From Lachnospiraceae bacterium (lineage in GTDB: Bacteria > Bacillota > Clostridia > Lachnospirales > Lachnospiraceae), in NCBI GenBank assembly GCA_017622845.1, contig JAGAQJ010000037.1, positions 1 through 64,000 of the forward strand: a stretch of DNA of 64,000 nt, given 5' to 3'. Every line of letters starts with the position of its first letter. Position 1 is the first letter of the stretch. A model generated the notes under the pieces. That model was not told the DNA's origin, searched no databases, and saw only the letters and a list, made by a program, of their open reading frames with translations. This document shows, one piece after another, positions 52,046 through 61,490 of the stretch. Made by a program: the position numbers and the translations under genes.

Positions 52046-53719
52046 ATGAGAAGTGATAATGTAAAAAAGGGTATGCAGCAGGCTCCGCACAGAAGTCTGT
52101 TTAATGCATTGGGATTTACAGAAGAAGAAATGCAGAAGCCTATGATTGGTATTGTCAGCTCTTACAATGAGATTGTACCCGGTCATATGAATCTGGATAA
52201 GATAGTAAATGCAGTGAAGCTTGGCGTTGCCGAGGCAGGCGGCGTTCCGGTTGTATTTCCTGCGATTGCGGTTTGTGATGGTATTGCAATGGGACATATC
52301 GGTATGAAGTATTCTCTTGTTACAAGAGATTTAATTGCTGATTCGACAGAGTGTATGGCAATGGCACATCAGTTTGATGCACTTGTAATGGTGCCAAACT
52401 GTGATAAGAATGTGCCGGGACTTTTGATGGCGGCTGCACGTATCAATGTGCCGACTGTATTTGTGTCAGGCGGTCCGATGCTTGCAGGTCATGTAAAGGG
52501 ACAGAAACGCAGCCTTTCTTCCATGTTTGAGGCAGTAGGCTCCTATGCAGCAGGCACGATGACGGAAGAAGATGTATGTGAGTTCGAAAATAAAGTATGC
52601 CCAACCTGCGGTTCCTGCTCAGGTATGTATACAGCCAACTCCATGAACTGCCTTACCGAGGCTCTTGGTATGGGCTTACAGGGAAATGGTACGATTCCTG
52701 CTGTATATTCTGAGAGAATCAAGCTTGCAAAGCATGCAGGTATGGCAGTAATGGAGATGCTCCGCAAAAATATTCGTCCGCGTGATATCATGACAAAAGA
52801 AGCAATTATTAATGCGCTTACTGTAGATATGGCACTTGGCTGTTCGACAAACTCAATGCTTCATCTGCCTGCAATTGCACATGAAATCGGGTTTGACTTT
52901 GATATCGCATATGCAAATGAAATCAGCGCAAAGACGCCGAATCTCTGCCATCTTGCACCGGCAGGTCCTACCTATATGGAAGACTTGAATGAGGCCGGCG
53001 GTGTATATGCAGTTATGAATCAGTTAGCAGAGCTTGGACTTCTGAATGAGGACTGTATGACTGTAACTGGAAAGACAATTGGAGAGAATATTAAGGGTGT
53101 TAAAAATAAAAATCCAGAGGTAATAAGACCTCTTGACAATCCATATAGTACAACAGGCGGTCTCGCAGTGTTAAAGGGCAACCTTGCTCCTGACGGAAGC
53201 GTTGTAAAGCGTTCCGCAGTTGCTCCCGAGATGCTTGTCCATGAAGGACCTGCACGTGTATTTGAATGTGAGGAAGATGCGATTGCAGCAATCAAAGGCG
53301 GTCAGATTGTAGCAGGTGATGTCGTGGTAATCAGATATGAAGGGCCTAAGGGCGGACCGGGTATGCGAGAGATGCTCAATCCGACTTCGGCAATTGCAGG
53401 TATGGGACTTGGCTCGACAGTAGCGCTTATTACAGACGGACGCTTCTCAGGCGCTTCCCGCGGCGCATCAATCGGTCATGTGTCTCCGGAGGCTGCTGTG
53501 TGCGGACCGATTGCACTTGTGGAAGAAGGCGATATTATCTCTATCAATATTCCGGAGTGCACCTTAAATGTAAAGGTATCTGATGAAGAACTTGCAAGAC
53601 GCCGGGCAAATTGGCAGCCAAGAGAGCCTAAGGTTACAACAGGATATCTTGCGAGATACCGTGAGCTTGTTACAAGCGGAAATAGGGGAGCAATCCTTGA
53701 AATACCTAAAAGCAAGTAA
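52046..53719 (+). CDS. ilvD: Dihydroxy-acid dehydratase
   Basis: 557 residues from the ATG at 52046 (ATGGAGGATATAAAA upstream); earlier in-frame codons lack homology. Motifs: [18 protein letters not shown] and [19 protein letters not shown] with the iron-sulfur cysteines, [20 protein letters not shown], and [20 protein letters not shown]. It dehydrates dihydroxy-isovalerate and methylvalerate in valine and isoleucine synthesis. It is followed by ilvB after 52 bp. Confidence 0.96.
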   Translation: MRSDNVKKGMQQAPHRSLFNALGFTEEEMQKPMIGIVSSYNEIVPGHMNLDKIVNAVKLGVAEAGGVPVVFPAIAVCDGIAMGHIGMKYSLVTRDLIADSTECMAMAHQFDALVMVPNCDKNVPGLLMAAARINVPTVFVSGGPMLAGHVKGQKRSLSSMFEAVGSYAAGTMTEEDVCEFENKVCPTCGSCSGMYTANSMNCLTEALGMGLQGNGTIPAVYSERIKLAKHAGMAVMEMLRKNIRPRDIMTKEAIINALTVDMALGCSTNSMLHLPAIAHEIGFDFDIAYANEISAKTPNLCHLAPAGPTYMEDLNEAGGVYAVMNQLAELGLLNEDCMTVTGKTIGENIKGVKNKNPEVIRPLDNPYSTTGGLAVLKGNLAPDGSVVKRSAVAPEMLVHEGPARVFECEEDAIAAIKGGQIVAGDVVVIRYEGPKGGPGMREMLNPTSAIAGMGLGSTVALITDGRFSGASRGASIGHVSPEAAVCGPIALVEEGDIISINIPECTLNVKVSDEELARRRANWQPREPKVTTGYLARYRELVTSGNRGAILEIPKSK

Positions 53720-53771
53720 TCTGTATTTCATATAAAATATAACAATACTATGACCAAAGGAGAATTCTAAT

Positions 53772-55451
53772 ATGCAGTTGACAGGTTCACAAATTGTTAT
53801 TGAGTGTCTGAAAGAGCAGGGTGTAGATACCGTATTTGGCTATCCCGGCGGAACAATTTTAAATATCTATGATGAATTATACAAACACAGTGATGAGATT
53901 AAACATATTCTTACATCACATGAGCAGGGAGCTTCTCATGCGGCAGACGGGTATGCGCGTGCAACAGGAAAAGTAGGTGTCTGCCTTGCAACGAGCGGAC
54001 CAGGCGCGACTAACCTTGTTACAGGTATTGCGACGGCGTATATGGATTCTGTTCCATTGGTAGCAATCACTGCCAACGTTAATCTGCCGTTGCTTGGAAA
54101 GGATACGTTTCAGGAGGTTGATATCGCAGGCGTGACCATGCCTATTACAAAGCATGGATATATTGTAAAGGACGTAACGAAGCTTGCAGATACAATCAGA
54201 AAGGCATTTAAGATTGCAAAATCAGGCAGACCGGGTCCGGTGCTGGTTGATATCACAAAGGATGTTACAGCAAACAAATGTGAGTTTGTGCCGATGAAGC
54301 CGGAACCGCCTGTTGTAAAAAATTCATACACAGAGCAGGATATTGATGTTGCTCTGGAGTTAATTAAAAATTCAAAAAAGCCATTTATTTATCTTGGAGG
54401 CGGCGCTATTATTTCAGGAGCATCAAGAGAGGTTAAGGAATTTGCAGATAAGATTCAGGCTCCGGTATGTGATACTCTTATGGGAAAGGGCGCTTTTGAC
54501 GGAAAGAGTGAGCTGTACACAGGCATGATTGGCATGCATGGGACAAAGACTTCTAACTATGGTGTCAGCCAGTGCGATTTATTGATTGCATTAGGAGCGC
54601 GTTTTTCAGACCGTGTTATCGGAAACCCTAAGAAATTTGCTGAAAACGCGAAGATTTTACATATTGATATTGATGCAGCAGAGATTAATAAGAATATCAA
54701 GACGGATGCATCTGTGATAGGCGATTTAAAGACTGTTTTGAAGGAGCTTAACAGCAAGCTCGAGCCGCAGAAGCATGATGAGTGGCTTGCCCGAATCAAA
54801 GAGCTGAAGGCAAAATATCCGTTAAAATATGAGTCGGATAAATTAACCTGTCCTTATATTATTGAGGAGCTTGACAGAGTTACCGGAGGCAAGGCAATTA
54901 TATCTACGGACGTAGGACAGCATCAGATGTGGGCGGCGCAATTCTACAAATATACAGAACCGCGTACCTTCTTATCTTCTGGAGGACTGGGTACGATGGG
55001 ATATGGTCTGGGTGCGTGCATTGGTGCAAAGGTAGGTATGCCCGATAAGATTTGTGTCAATATTGCAGGTGATGGCTGTTTCCGAATGAACATGAATGAA
55101 CTTGCAACAGCAAGCCGCTACAATATACCAATTATACAGATTATTATCAACAATCATGTTCTTGGCATGGTAAGACAGTGGCAGACTTTATTTTATGACA
55201 AGAGATATTCACAGACTGTTCTTACAGATAAGGTTGATTTTATCAAGGTTTCAGAGGGACTCGGTTGTGAGGCAATACGTGTTACAAAGCGCGAGGAGGT
55301 AGGTCCTGCTATTGAGAAGGCAATTTCCCTCCACAAACCGGTAGTTATCGAATGCATCATAGAGGAGGACGATAAAGTATTCCCTATGGTTCCCGCAGGA
55401 GCGCCAATCAGCGACGCGTTTGATGCGGAAGATTTAAATAAGCAGCAATAA
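53772..55451 (+). CDS. ilvB: Acetolactate synthase, large subunit
   Basis: 559 residues, ATG after AAAGGAGAATTCTAAT. Thiamine diphosphate enzyme with the catalytic Glu in LTSHEQGASHAADGYARATG, FAD-region GMIGMHGTKTSNYGV, and the cofactor motif GDGCFRMNMNELATA...NNHVLGMVRQWQ. C-terminal EDDKVFPMVPAGAPISD matches IlvB. It condenses pyruvate to acetolactate. The regulatory small subunit gene (ilvN/ilvH) and ilvC are not next to it, which is unusual. Confidence 0.95.
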   Translation: MQLTGSQIVIECLKEQGVDTVFGYPGGTILNIYDELYKHSDEIKHILTSHEQGASHAADGYARATGKVGVCLATSGPGATNLVTGIATAYMDSVPLVAITANVNLPLLGKDTFQEVDIAGVTMPITKHGYIVKDVTKLADTIRKAFKIAKSGRPGPVLVDITKDVTANKCEFVPMKPEPPVVKNSYTEQDIDVALELIKNSKKPFIYLGGGAIISGASREVKEFADKIQAPVCDTLMGKGAFDGKSELYTGMIGMHGTKTSNYGVSQCDLLIALGARFSDRVIGNPKKFAENAKILHIDIDAAEINKNIKTDASVIGDLKTVLKELNSKLEPQKHDEWLARIKELKAKYPLKYESDKLTCPYIIEELDRVTGGKAIISTDVGQHQMWAAQFYKYTEPRTFLSSGGLGTMGYGLGACIGAKVGMPDKICVNIAGDGCFRMNMNELATASRYNIPIIQIIINNHVLGMVRQWQTLFYDKRYSQTVLTDKVDFIKVSEGLGCEAIRVTKREEVGPAIEKAISLHKPVVIECIIEEDDKVFPMVPAGAPISDAFDAEDLNKQQ

Positions 55452-55464
55452 ACAAATTTCCAAT

Positions 55465-56910
55465 ATGAAAAAATTTTTAATTGGTTTATTCAGCATGATG
55501 TGTGTGGTGGCAGCTCTGGTGATTGCAGCTGTCATCACATTAAATAATATTTATTACGAAAATGTTTTTCCGATGGGTGTGTGGATTAACGGAGTGTATT
55601 GTACGGGTATGACAGCAGAGGAGGTTTCCTCTTTGCTCGAGAATTCCTATGATGTTCATGAGGAACAAATTGAGATTCGGACAATAGACGGCAGCATTCA
55701 TAAGCTGGCGCTTGATGAATATGGAGTAAGCGTCACCTATACTTCGGAGGTAAAAAGCTGTCTTGAAAAGAGAGAAAACCATTATCGATGGCTGAAAGAG
55801 ATTGCTTTTCCCAGAAAATACAATTTATTGCCGGCATATGTCTATGATACAGATGCCATGAAAGCAAAGCTTGAAGAACTTGACTGGATGAATGAAAGAT
55901 GCTATAATCCCCAAAATACTGTATCAATTGTAAAGAGCGCAGCGGCAGGATATATCCTGATTGATGAAACAAAAGATTTACTTTTAAAGGAAGATGCGGT
56001 AGAATTAATTTGTGATGAGATTGTTAATCAATTAACATATTCAGATGGTCAGTTTGAAATGATTGACTTGTCTTCTGAGGAAAATCAAAAAATATGCTAT
56101 AAAAGTATTCCCTATACGGAAAAGATGAAGGATACCCTTTCAAAGTGGGAAGGGGTCAATGCGTTCCAGAGCTTTCGCATGACATATCTGTTTGGTGACA
56201 GAGCTGAGATAATCGATGAAAATGTCGTTGCAGACTGGATGGCATTAGACGATGATGGAAATATTATCTTTGACGAAAATAACAATCCTGTGCTTGATGA
56301 AACCGTGATGGAAGAATATGTAGCATATTTGTCAGCAACGTATAATACAGTTGGAATAGAGCGCGAATTCAAGGCAACAGATGGTGATATCGTAAAAATA
56401 TCCGGCGGAAGCTATGGAAATGAGATAGATGAGAAAGCCGAGTATTCGTTTTTGCTAAATGCATTTCTGAATAAAGAAAGCGGAACAAGAGTACCGCAAT
56501 ACATATCAGAGGCAAAGGAGAAGGGGTCTGATGATATCGGAGATACCTACATAGAAATTGATATGGGCAGTCAGCATATGTATTATTATATAGATGGAGA
56601 GCTTGTGATGGATACTCCGGTTGTTACCGGAAACAGTTCCCGTGGGTGGGATACTCCGGCTAAGGTATGCTTTGTATATTTTAAGCAGCGCAACAGAGTG
56701 CTTCGGGGAGCTAATTACGCAACTCCTGTAAAGTATTGGATGGCAGTTGACGGTCATATCGGTATTCATGATGCGACATGGCGCAAAGAATTTGGCGGAG
56801 AAATCTATAAGACAAATGGTTCACATGGGTGTATCAATACGCCGCTTGACATAATGTCTGAACTGTATGAGCTGGCAGAAGTAGGTACACCGGTTATTAT
56901 GTTTTATTAA
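55465..56910 (+). CDS. L,D-transpeptidase (YkuD) with YoaR-like domain
   Basis: 481 residues. An N-terminal signal anchor (about 4-27, FLIGLFSMMCVVAALVIAAV) is followed by a YoaR/PG_binding_4-like region (about 35-340) and a C-terminal YkuD domain (about 350-481) with GHIGIHDATW and the catalytic SHGCINTPLDIM. The enzyme cross-links peptidoglycan stems through 3-3 bonds outside the membrane. It starts 13 bp after ilvB and has no strong ribosome binding site of its own, so it may be read with the ilv genes. Confidence 0.92.
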   Translation: MKKFLIGLFSMMCVVAALVIAAVITLNNIYYENVFPMGVWINGVYCTGMTAEEVSSLLENSYDVHEEQIEIRTIDGSIHKLALDEYGVSVTYTSEVKSCLEKRENHYRWLKEIAFPRKYNLLPAYVYDTDAMKAKLEELDWMNERCYNPQNTVSIVKSAAAGYILIDETKDLLLKEDAVELICDEIVNQLTYSDGQFEMIDLSSEENQKICYKSIPYTEKMKDTLSKWEGVNAFQSFRMTYLFGDRAEIIDENVVADWMALDDDGNIIFDENNNPVLDETVMEEYVAYLSATYNTVGIEREFKATDGDIVKISGGSYGNEIDEKAEYSFLLNAFLNKESGTRVPQYISEAKEKGSDDIGDTYIEIDMGSQHMYYYIDGELVMDTPVVTGNSSRGWDTPAKVCFVYFKQRNRVLRGANYATPVKYWMAVDGHIGIHDATWRKEFGGEIYKTNGSHGCINTPLDIMSELYELAEVGTPVIMFY

Positions 56911-57015
56911 ATAAGCTTGAAATATTCAACATCTTTATTTTATATTGAATGTTGTATATATAAATAAATCGGGGAAATCCCCAATATTATAATGAGAAAT
57001 CAGGAGGAGTAGAAA

Positions 57016-58098
57016 GTGTCCAGAGTGTACAACTTTTCAGCAGGTCCCGCAGTTTTACCTGAAGAAGTTCTTAAAGAAGCTGCAGATGAGATGTTAGATT
57101 ATAAGGGAACCGGCATGTCGGTAATGGAGATGAGCCATCGTTCGAAAGCTTATGATACAATTATTAAAGAGGCTGAAGCAGATTTAAGAGAGCTTATGAA
57201 CATTCCGGATAATTATAAGGTCCTATTTTTACAGGGCGGTGCAAGCCAGCAGTTTGCCATGATTCCGATGAACCTTATGAAAAACGGAGTAGCTGACTAT
57301 ATCGTTACCGGTCAGTGGGCTAAGAAGGCATATCAGGAAGCATGCCTTTATGGTAAGGCTAACAAGATTGCTTCCAGCGAGGATAAGACCTTCTCGTACA
57401 TACCTGATTGCTCGGATTTACCGATTTCTGAAGATGCCGATTATGTATATATCTGTGAGAATAACACCATTTATGGTACGAAGTTCAAGACATTGCCGAA
57501 TACAAAGGGCAAGACACTTGTCGCAGATGTATCTTCATGCTTTCTTTCTGAGCCGGTTGATGTTACAAAGTATGGCGTTATTTATGGCGGCGTACAGAAG
57601 AATATCGGACCTGCAGGCGTGGTAATTGTTATTATCAGGGAAGACCTGATTACAGATGATGTACTTCCGGGTACACCGACGATGTTAAAGTATAAGGTTC
57701 ATGCAGACAATGGTTCTTTGTATAATACGCCGCCTGCATACGGCATTTATATCTGCGGTAAGGTTTTCAAGTGGCTCAAGAAGATGGGCGGACTTGAGAA
57801 AATGAAAGAGTATAACGAGAAGAAGGCTAAGATTCTTTATGATTTCTTAGACGAGAGCAAGCTCTTTAAGGGAACCGTCAGAAAAGAAGACCGTTCATTG
57901 ATGAATGTTCCTTTCGTAACAGGCAGCGAGGAGTTGGACGCTAAGTTCGTCAAAGAGGCAAAGGAAGCCGGATTTGAGAATCTGAAGGGTCACAGAACAG
58001 TTGGCGGTATGCGCGCAAGCATCTATAACGCTATGCCGATGGAAGGCGTAGAGAAGCTTGTAGAATTTATGAAGAAATTTGAGGAGGCAAACTCATAA
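57016..58098 (+). CDS. serC: Phosphoserine aminotransferase
   Basis: 360 residues, GTG start after CAGGAGGAGTAGAAA. Begins VYNFSAGPAVLPEEVLKEA; has LFLQGGASQQFAMIPMNLM, the PLP-lysine region YGVIYGGVQKNIGPAGVVIV, and the end GHRTVGGMRASIYNAMP. It transaminates 3-phosphohydroxypyruvate to phosphoserine. Its stop overlaps the serA start by one base (TAATG), so the two are coupled. Confidence 0.96.
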   Translation: MSRVYNFSAGPAVLPEEVLKEAADEMLDYKGTGMSVMEMSHRSKAYDTIIKEAEADLRELMNIPDNYKVLFLQGGASQQFAMIPMNLMKNGVADYIVTGQWAKKAYQEACLYGKANKIASSEDKTFSYIPDCSDLPISEDADYVYICENNTIYGTKFKTLPNTKGKTLVADVSSCFLSEPVDVTKYGVIYGGVQKNIGPAGVVIVIIREDLITDDVLPGTPTMLKYKVHADNGSLYNTPPAYGIYICGKVFKWLKKMGGLEKMKEYNEKKAKILYDFLDESKLFKGTVRKEDRSLMNVPFVTGSEELDAKFVKEAKEAGFENLKGHRTVGGMRASIYNAMPMEGVEKLVEFMKKFEEANS

Positions 58099-59261
58099 TG
58101 TATCAATATAAGTGTCTTAACCCTATTTCAGATATAGGTTTATCCAGATTTACAGAGAATTATCAGACAACAGATGACATTGCAATGGCAGACGGTGTGC
58201 TTGTAAGAAGTGCGTCTATGCATGAAATGGAGCTGCCGCAAGCGCTTCTTGCGGTTGCAAGAGCTGGTGCAGGTGTCAATAATATTCCGCTTGACAAGTG
58301 TGCAGAGCAGGGTATTGTAGTATTCAATACTCCCGGTGCGAATGCGAACGGTGTAAAGGAGCTTGTTCTTGCAGGTATGCTGCTTGCATCAAGAGATATT
58401 GTAGGCGGCATTGACTGGGTGAAGGCAAATGCAGGCACCGAGACGATTGCTAAGGATGCCGAGAAGGAAAAGAAAAACTTTGCAGGCACAGAGCTGATGG
58501 GAAAGAAGCTCGGTATTATTGGTCTTGGAGCAATCGGTATCAGAGTAGCTAATGCAGCAGTAGCACTTGGCATGGAGGTATACGGATATGATCCGTATCT
58601 TTCTGTAGATGCAGCATTAAAGCTTACACGTGAGGTAAAGCATGTTATCAACGTAGATGATATCTATGCAAATTGTGATTTTATCACAATTCATGTACCG
58701 CTGATGGATTCCACGAAGGGCATGATTAACGCGGCGGCAATTGCTAAGATGAAACAGGGTGTTGTTGTGCTGAACTTTGCAAGAGACCTTCTTGTGAATG
58801 AAAAGGATATGATATCTGCCTTGGAGTCAGGAAAGGTCAGAAAGTATGTTTCCGATTTCCCTAATACAACGACAGCAGGTCAGAAGGGCTGCATTGTGAT
58901 TCCGCATCTTGGAGCATCCACAGAGGAGTCAGAGGATAATTGTGCTGTGATGGCTGTTGATGAGCTTAAGGACTATCTTGAGAATGGCAATATTAGAAAC
59001 AGCGTTAACTATCCTGCATGTGATATGGGTGTATGCGGAAATATCGGCAGAGTGGCAATTCTTCATAAGAATATCGCAAACATGATTACACAGTTTACTG
59101 CTGCTTTAGGGGATGCAGGTATCAATATCAGTGATATGACGAATAAGTCAAGAGGCGAGTATGCTTATACAATGATGGATATTGAAAAGCCGGCAGATGA
59201 TAAAATTATTGAACAATTAAAGAGCATCAACGGGGTGTTCAGGGTAAGAGTTGTAAAATAA
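58098..59261 (+). CDS. serA: D-3-phosphoglycerate dehydrogenase
   Basis: 387 residues. NAD-binding Rossmann motif LGIIGLGAIGIRVANAA, substrate domain RAGAGVNNIPLDKCAEQGI, catalytic His in VIPHLGASTEESEDNC, and a C-terminal ACT domain (about 315-387) beginning NIGRVAILHKNIANMI. The ACT domain implies feedback control by serine. With serC it supplies two of three steps from 3-phosphoglycerate to serine. The DUF1015 gene that often follows serCA in Clostridia lies 4 kb further on. Confidence 0.95.
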   Translation: MYQYKCLNPISDIGLSRFTENYQTTDDIAMADGVLVRSASMHEMELPQALLAVARAGAGVNNIPLDKCAEQGIVVFNTPGANANGVKELVLAGMLLASRDIVGGIDWVKANAGTETIAKDAEKEKKNFAGTELMGKKLGIIGLGAIGIRVANAAVALGMEVYGYDPYLSVDAALKLTREVKHVINVDDIYANCDFITIHVPLMDSTKGMINAAAIAKMKQGVVVLNFARDLLVNEKDMISALESGKVRKYVSDFPNTTTAGQKGCIVIPHLGASTEESEDNCAVMAVDELKDYLENGNIRNSVNYPACDMGVCGNIGRVAILHKNIANMITQFTAALGDAGINISDMTNKSRGEYAYTMMDIEKPADDKIIEQLKSINGVFRVRVVK

Positions 59262-59288
59262 TCCTTTTTACCGTTTGCATGCAATTGA

Positions 59289-59335
59289 GCAGGGGAAAGT
59301 GTTCATACGCCGCTTTTGCGGCAAATTTCCCCTGC
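59289..59335 (+). terminator. Hairpin after serA
   Basis: GCAGGGGAAA (59289-59298) pairs with TTTCCCCTGC (59326-59335), and an inner GCCGC-TTTT-GCGGC stem extends it. It lies 28 bp after the stop. A U run is lacking, so strength is uncertain. Confidence 0.55.
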
Positions 59336-59421
59336 ATGGTCTGTGCAATCCAAGCAGGTTTTGCCTCACTCGCGCCTGTGCAGCTGTGCTGTTAATATCC
59401 TGACAGGCTCGTGGGCATAAA

Positions 59422-59456
59422 AATAAGCCCTGACAGTGCATGCTGTCGGGCTTATT
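59422..59456 (-). terminator. Terminator of the minus-strand 91-residue gene
   Basis: AATAAGCCC-T-GACAG pairs with CTGTCGGGCTTATT with one bulged base. On the minus strand it is followed by TTTTTATG, so it best serves the gene at 59494-59769; it may also stop read-through from serA. Confidence 0.75.
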
Positions 59457-59493
59457 CAGATATGCCCTGCTAAGGTCGGGCTTTCGGTTTTTC

Positions 59494-59769
59494 CTAATAT
59501 GCATCATGGATATCGCCATATTTCGTCATATTACCGATTGTGTTTTGGAATTTTGTCTCTTTGTCAACTGTAATCTGGCTTGCAAGGTCCATATATTTGA
59601 TAAATATTTCCTCTACAGTCGTTCCTTTCTCTTTGGCAAGTTCTTCCATAACAGGTTTGAGTTTTTCCAACTGGAAAGATACACGTGTTTTCTGCGGATC
59701 AAAGTTTTTCAGTACCTTGTCGGCATATTCGTTAATGCGTTCCAGTATTTCCTTATCTTCAGGTGTCAT
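59494..59769 (-). CDS. Small helical hypothetical protein
   Basis: 91 residues from the ATG at 59769, which is correctly spaced from AAAGG; the ATG at 59778 is too close. Charged and helical (MTPEDKEILERINEYADKVL and VSFQLEKLKPVMEELAKEKG). No membrane segment. The pattern of a short helix followed by a conserved strand-like VSFQLEKL recalls small DNA-binding or antitoxin proteins, but no family is recognised. It stands alone on the minus strand between its terminator and the sigma-factor promoter region. Confidence 0.65.
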   Translation of the reverse strand: MTPEDKEILERINEYADKVLKNFDPQKTRVSFQLEKLKPVMEELAKEKGTTVEEIFIKYMDLASQITVDKETKFQNTIGNMTKYGDIHDAY

Positions 59770-59925
59770 TTTTATCATCCTTTCATAATTTAAAAGTCTT
59801 TTATTACATCAACTATATCACGATTTGTAATTTCACGCAACCAAAGCTAAATTTTTCCTTCTTACCATATATAAGGGAGACATATTGTTTAAATCTGAAA
59901 GAATGATTACAAAGGAGGTGCCGGA

Positions 59926-60483
59926 TTGGAAGACAGTGACATTATTGAATTATATTGGAAGCGCCTGCAGCAGGCAATCACTGAAACGGCAGATAAATAT
60001 GGAAGCAGGCTTTCGGGGCTTGCCATGAATATTTTACATGACATGGAGGACTCCAGGGAGTGTGTCAATGATACATATTATGCCGCATGGAGGACAATAC
60101 CTCCTGAAAAGCCGAAATTTTTCTTTGCATATCTTGCAAAAATAACCAGAAATTTAGCTTTTGACAAACTGGATTATCATCATGCGGAAAAACGGAATGT
60201 GACAATTGTAGAGCTGAGCCGGGAATTAGAAAGCTGCATTCCATCGTCCAATGACCTTGACAGACGGTTTGAAAGCGAAGAAATTGGAAGAATTGTCAGT
60301 GATTTTCTAAGTATGCAGCCTGTTGAAATGAGAAAGGTATTTGTGCGCCGTTACTGGTATGCGGACTCGATTCATGATATATCGACTGCTTTTGGTATCA
60401 GTGAGAGTAAAGCGAAATCAATCCTTTTCCGCATGAGAAATAAGCTGCGCAGTCACTTGGAAAAGGAGGGGATTGTGTTATGA
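59926..60483 (+). CDS. Sigma-70 family (ECF-like) RNA polymerase sigma factor
   Basis: 185 residues, TTG start at 59926 after AAAGGAGGTGCCGGA. Region 2 (about 20-85) has SRECVNDTYYAAWRTIPPEK and FFAYLAKITRNLAFDKLDYH. Region 4 (about 125-180) has LSMQPVEMRKVFVRRYWYAD and ISTAFGISESKAKSILFRM. Only these two regions are present, as in extracytoplasmic-function factors. Its stop overlaps the next gene (ATGA), a probable membrane anti-sigma factor. Confidence 0.9.
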   Translation: MEDSDIIELYWKRLQQAITETADKYGSRLSGLAMNILHDMEDSRECVNDTYYAAWRTIPPEKPKFFFAYLAKITRNLAFDKLDYHHAEKRNVTIVELSRELESCIPSSNDLDRRFESEEIGRIVSDFLSMQPVEMRKVFVRRYWYADSIHDISTAFGISESKAKSILFRMRNKLRSHLEKEGIVL

Positions 60484-61382
60484 CAGGAAAAGATTTGCTT
60501 GAAGACATAGGGTATATCAGTGATGCATTGATTGAGGAAGCGGTGTCCGGGCAGCCTGGAAACCGCAGACAGAACCTTTCATACCAAAGGTGGGGAAAAA
60601 TGGCAGCATGTGCTGCAGCCGCAGCCGTCTCTGCGGCAGTGATTTGGACGCATACTCAAACAGACAGATTTGCAGAAGATTTAAAGGAGGGAATTTCAGC
60701 GGACTTAAATATGGAAACTGAAGCGGTTCAGGAAATGGAAGCTGTATCGCAGAATGAGGATGGAACAATAGCTGATGGCGATTCAGCTGAAAAAATGGAA
60801 CAATATGCTGTGCAGGCAGATACAGGGCTTGGAAATGATGGAGCAGAACAGAGCCAGGAGCTATATGCAAGTATCAGTTCAGAGGACAGCGCGGATATGG
60901 ACCCGCAAATCCATAGTGCGCAGCTTGAAGCAGATTCAAGGACGATAATTGACACGTTTCCGCCAGGACAAACGACGCAGTCCGAAGAACAGGGAGGCGC
61001 AGCTTGCTATAAGGCACCAGAGAAGGGAGAATGGGTTTATTTTCGTCAGCTCCAAAATGCTTTTGAATATTATGATGGCGCCTGGAATACAATTGAGGAG
61101 TCAAGTCCTTCTGTTTATGTATATCAGGTTGTCATTGGCGTTTTTGGTGACAGAACAGAAACAGATAATGAGGAGAAAAGAATTGTATACGGCGAATTGA
61201 ATGCGAGTGACGACGGAAGAGAGCTTTTGGAGGCAGAATATCGGCGTCTGCTTGAATTAGGCTATCAGGTCAGCCTTTCTGAGGATTATCTGCTGACAGG
61301 TACATTTACAAAGGCAGAGTTAGAGGAATTTCAAGCATCACCGGACTATGGATATGCTTTTTACTTCGAGAACGAATATTAA
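60480..61382 (+). CDS. Putative membrane anti-sigma factor
   Basis: 300 residues. A cytoplasmic N-terminus of about 40 residues (LLEDIGYISDALIEEAVSG) and one membrane helix (MAACAAAAAVSAAVIW, about 41-57) are followed by a long acidic, Gln/Glu-rich linker. A C-terminal domain (about 180-300) of alternating strands and helices contains WVYFRQLQNAFEYYDGAW. It is coupled to the sigma factor and has the classic layout of an anti-sigma factor that holds the sigma factor at the membrane. No zinc motif. The external signal is unknown. Confidence 0.75.
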   Translation: MTGKDLLEDIGYISDALIEEAVSGQPGNRRQNLSYQRWGKMAACAAAAAVSAAVIWTHTQTDRFAEDLKEGISADLNMETEAVQEMEAVSQNEDGTIADGDSAEKMEQYAVQADTGLGNDGAEQSQELYASISSEDSADMDPQIHSAQLEADSRTIIDTFPPGQTTQSEEQGGAACYKAPEKGEWVYFRQLQNAFEYYDGAWNTIEESSPSVYVYQVVIGVFGDRTETDNEEKRIVYGELNASDDGRELLEAEYRRLLELGYQVSLSEDYLLTGTFTKAELEEFQASPDYGYAFYFENEY

Positions 61383-61490
61383 ACAGAACGGCAAAATACG
61401 CAGTACTCTTTACCACAATTACCGGATAGGGAGTACATTTGTTAAAAAAGCTGAAACAATGATGAAAGGGTATAATGAGGAGGTTCAAAC

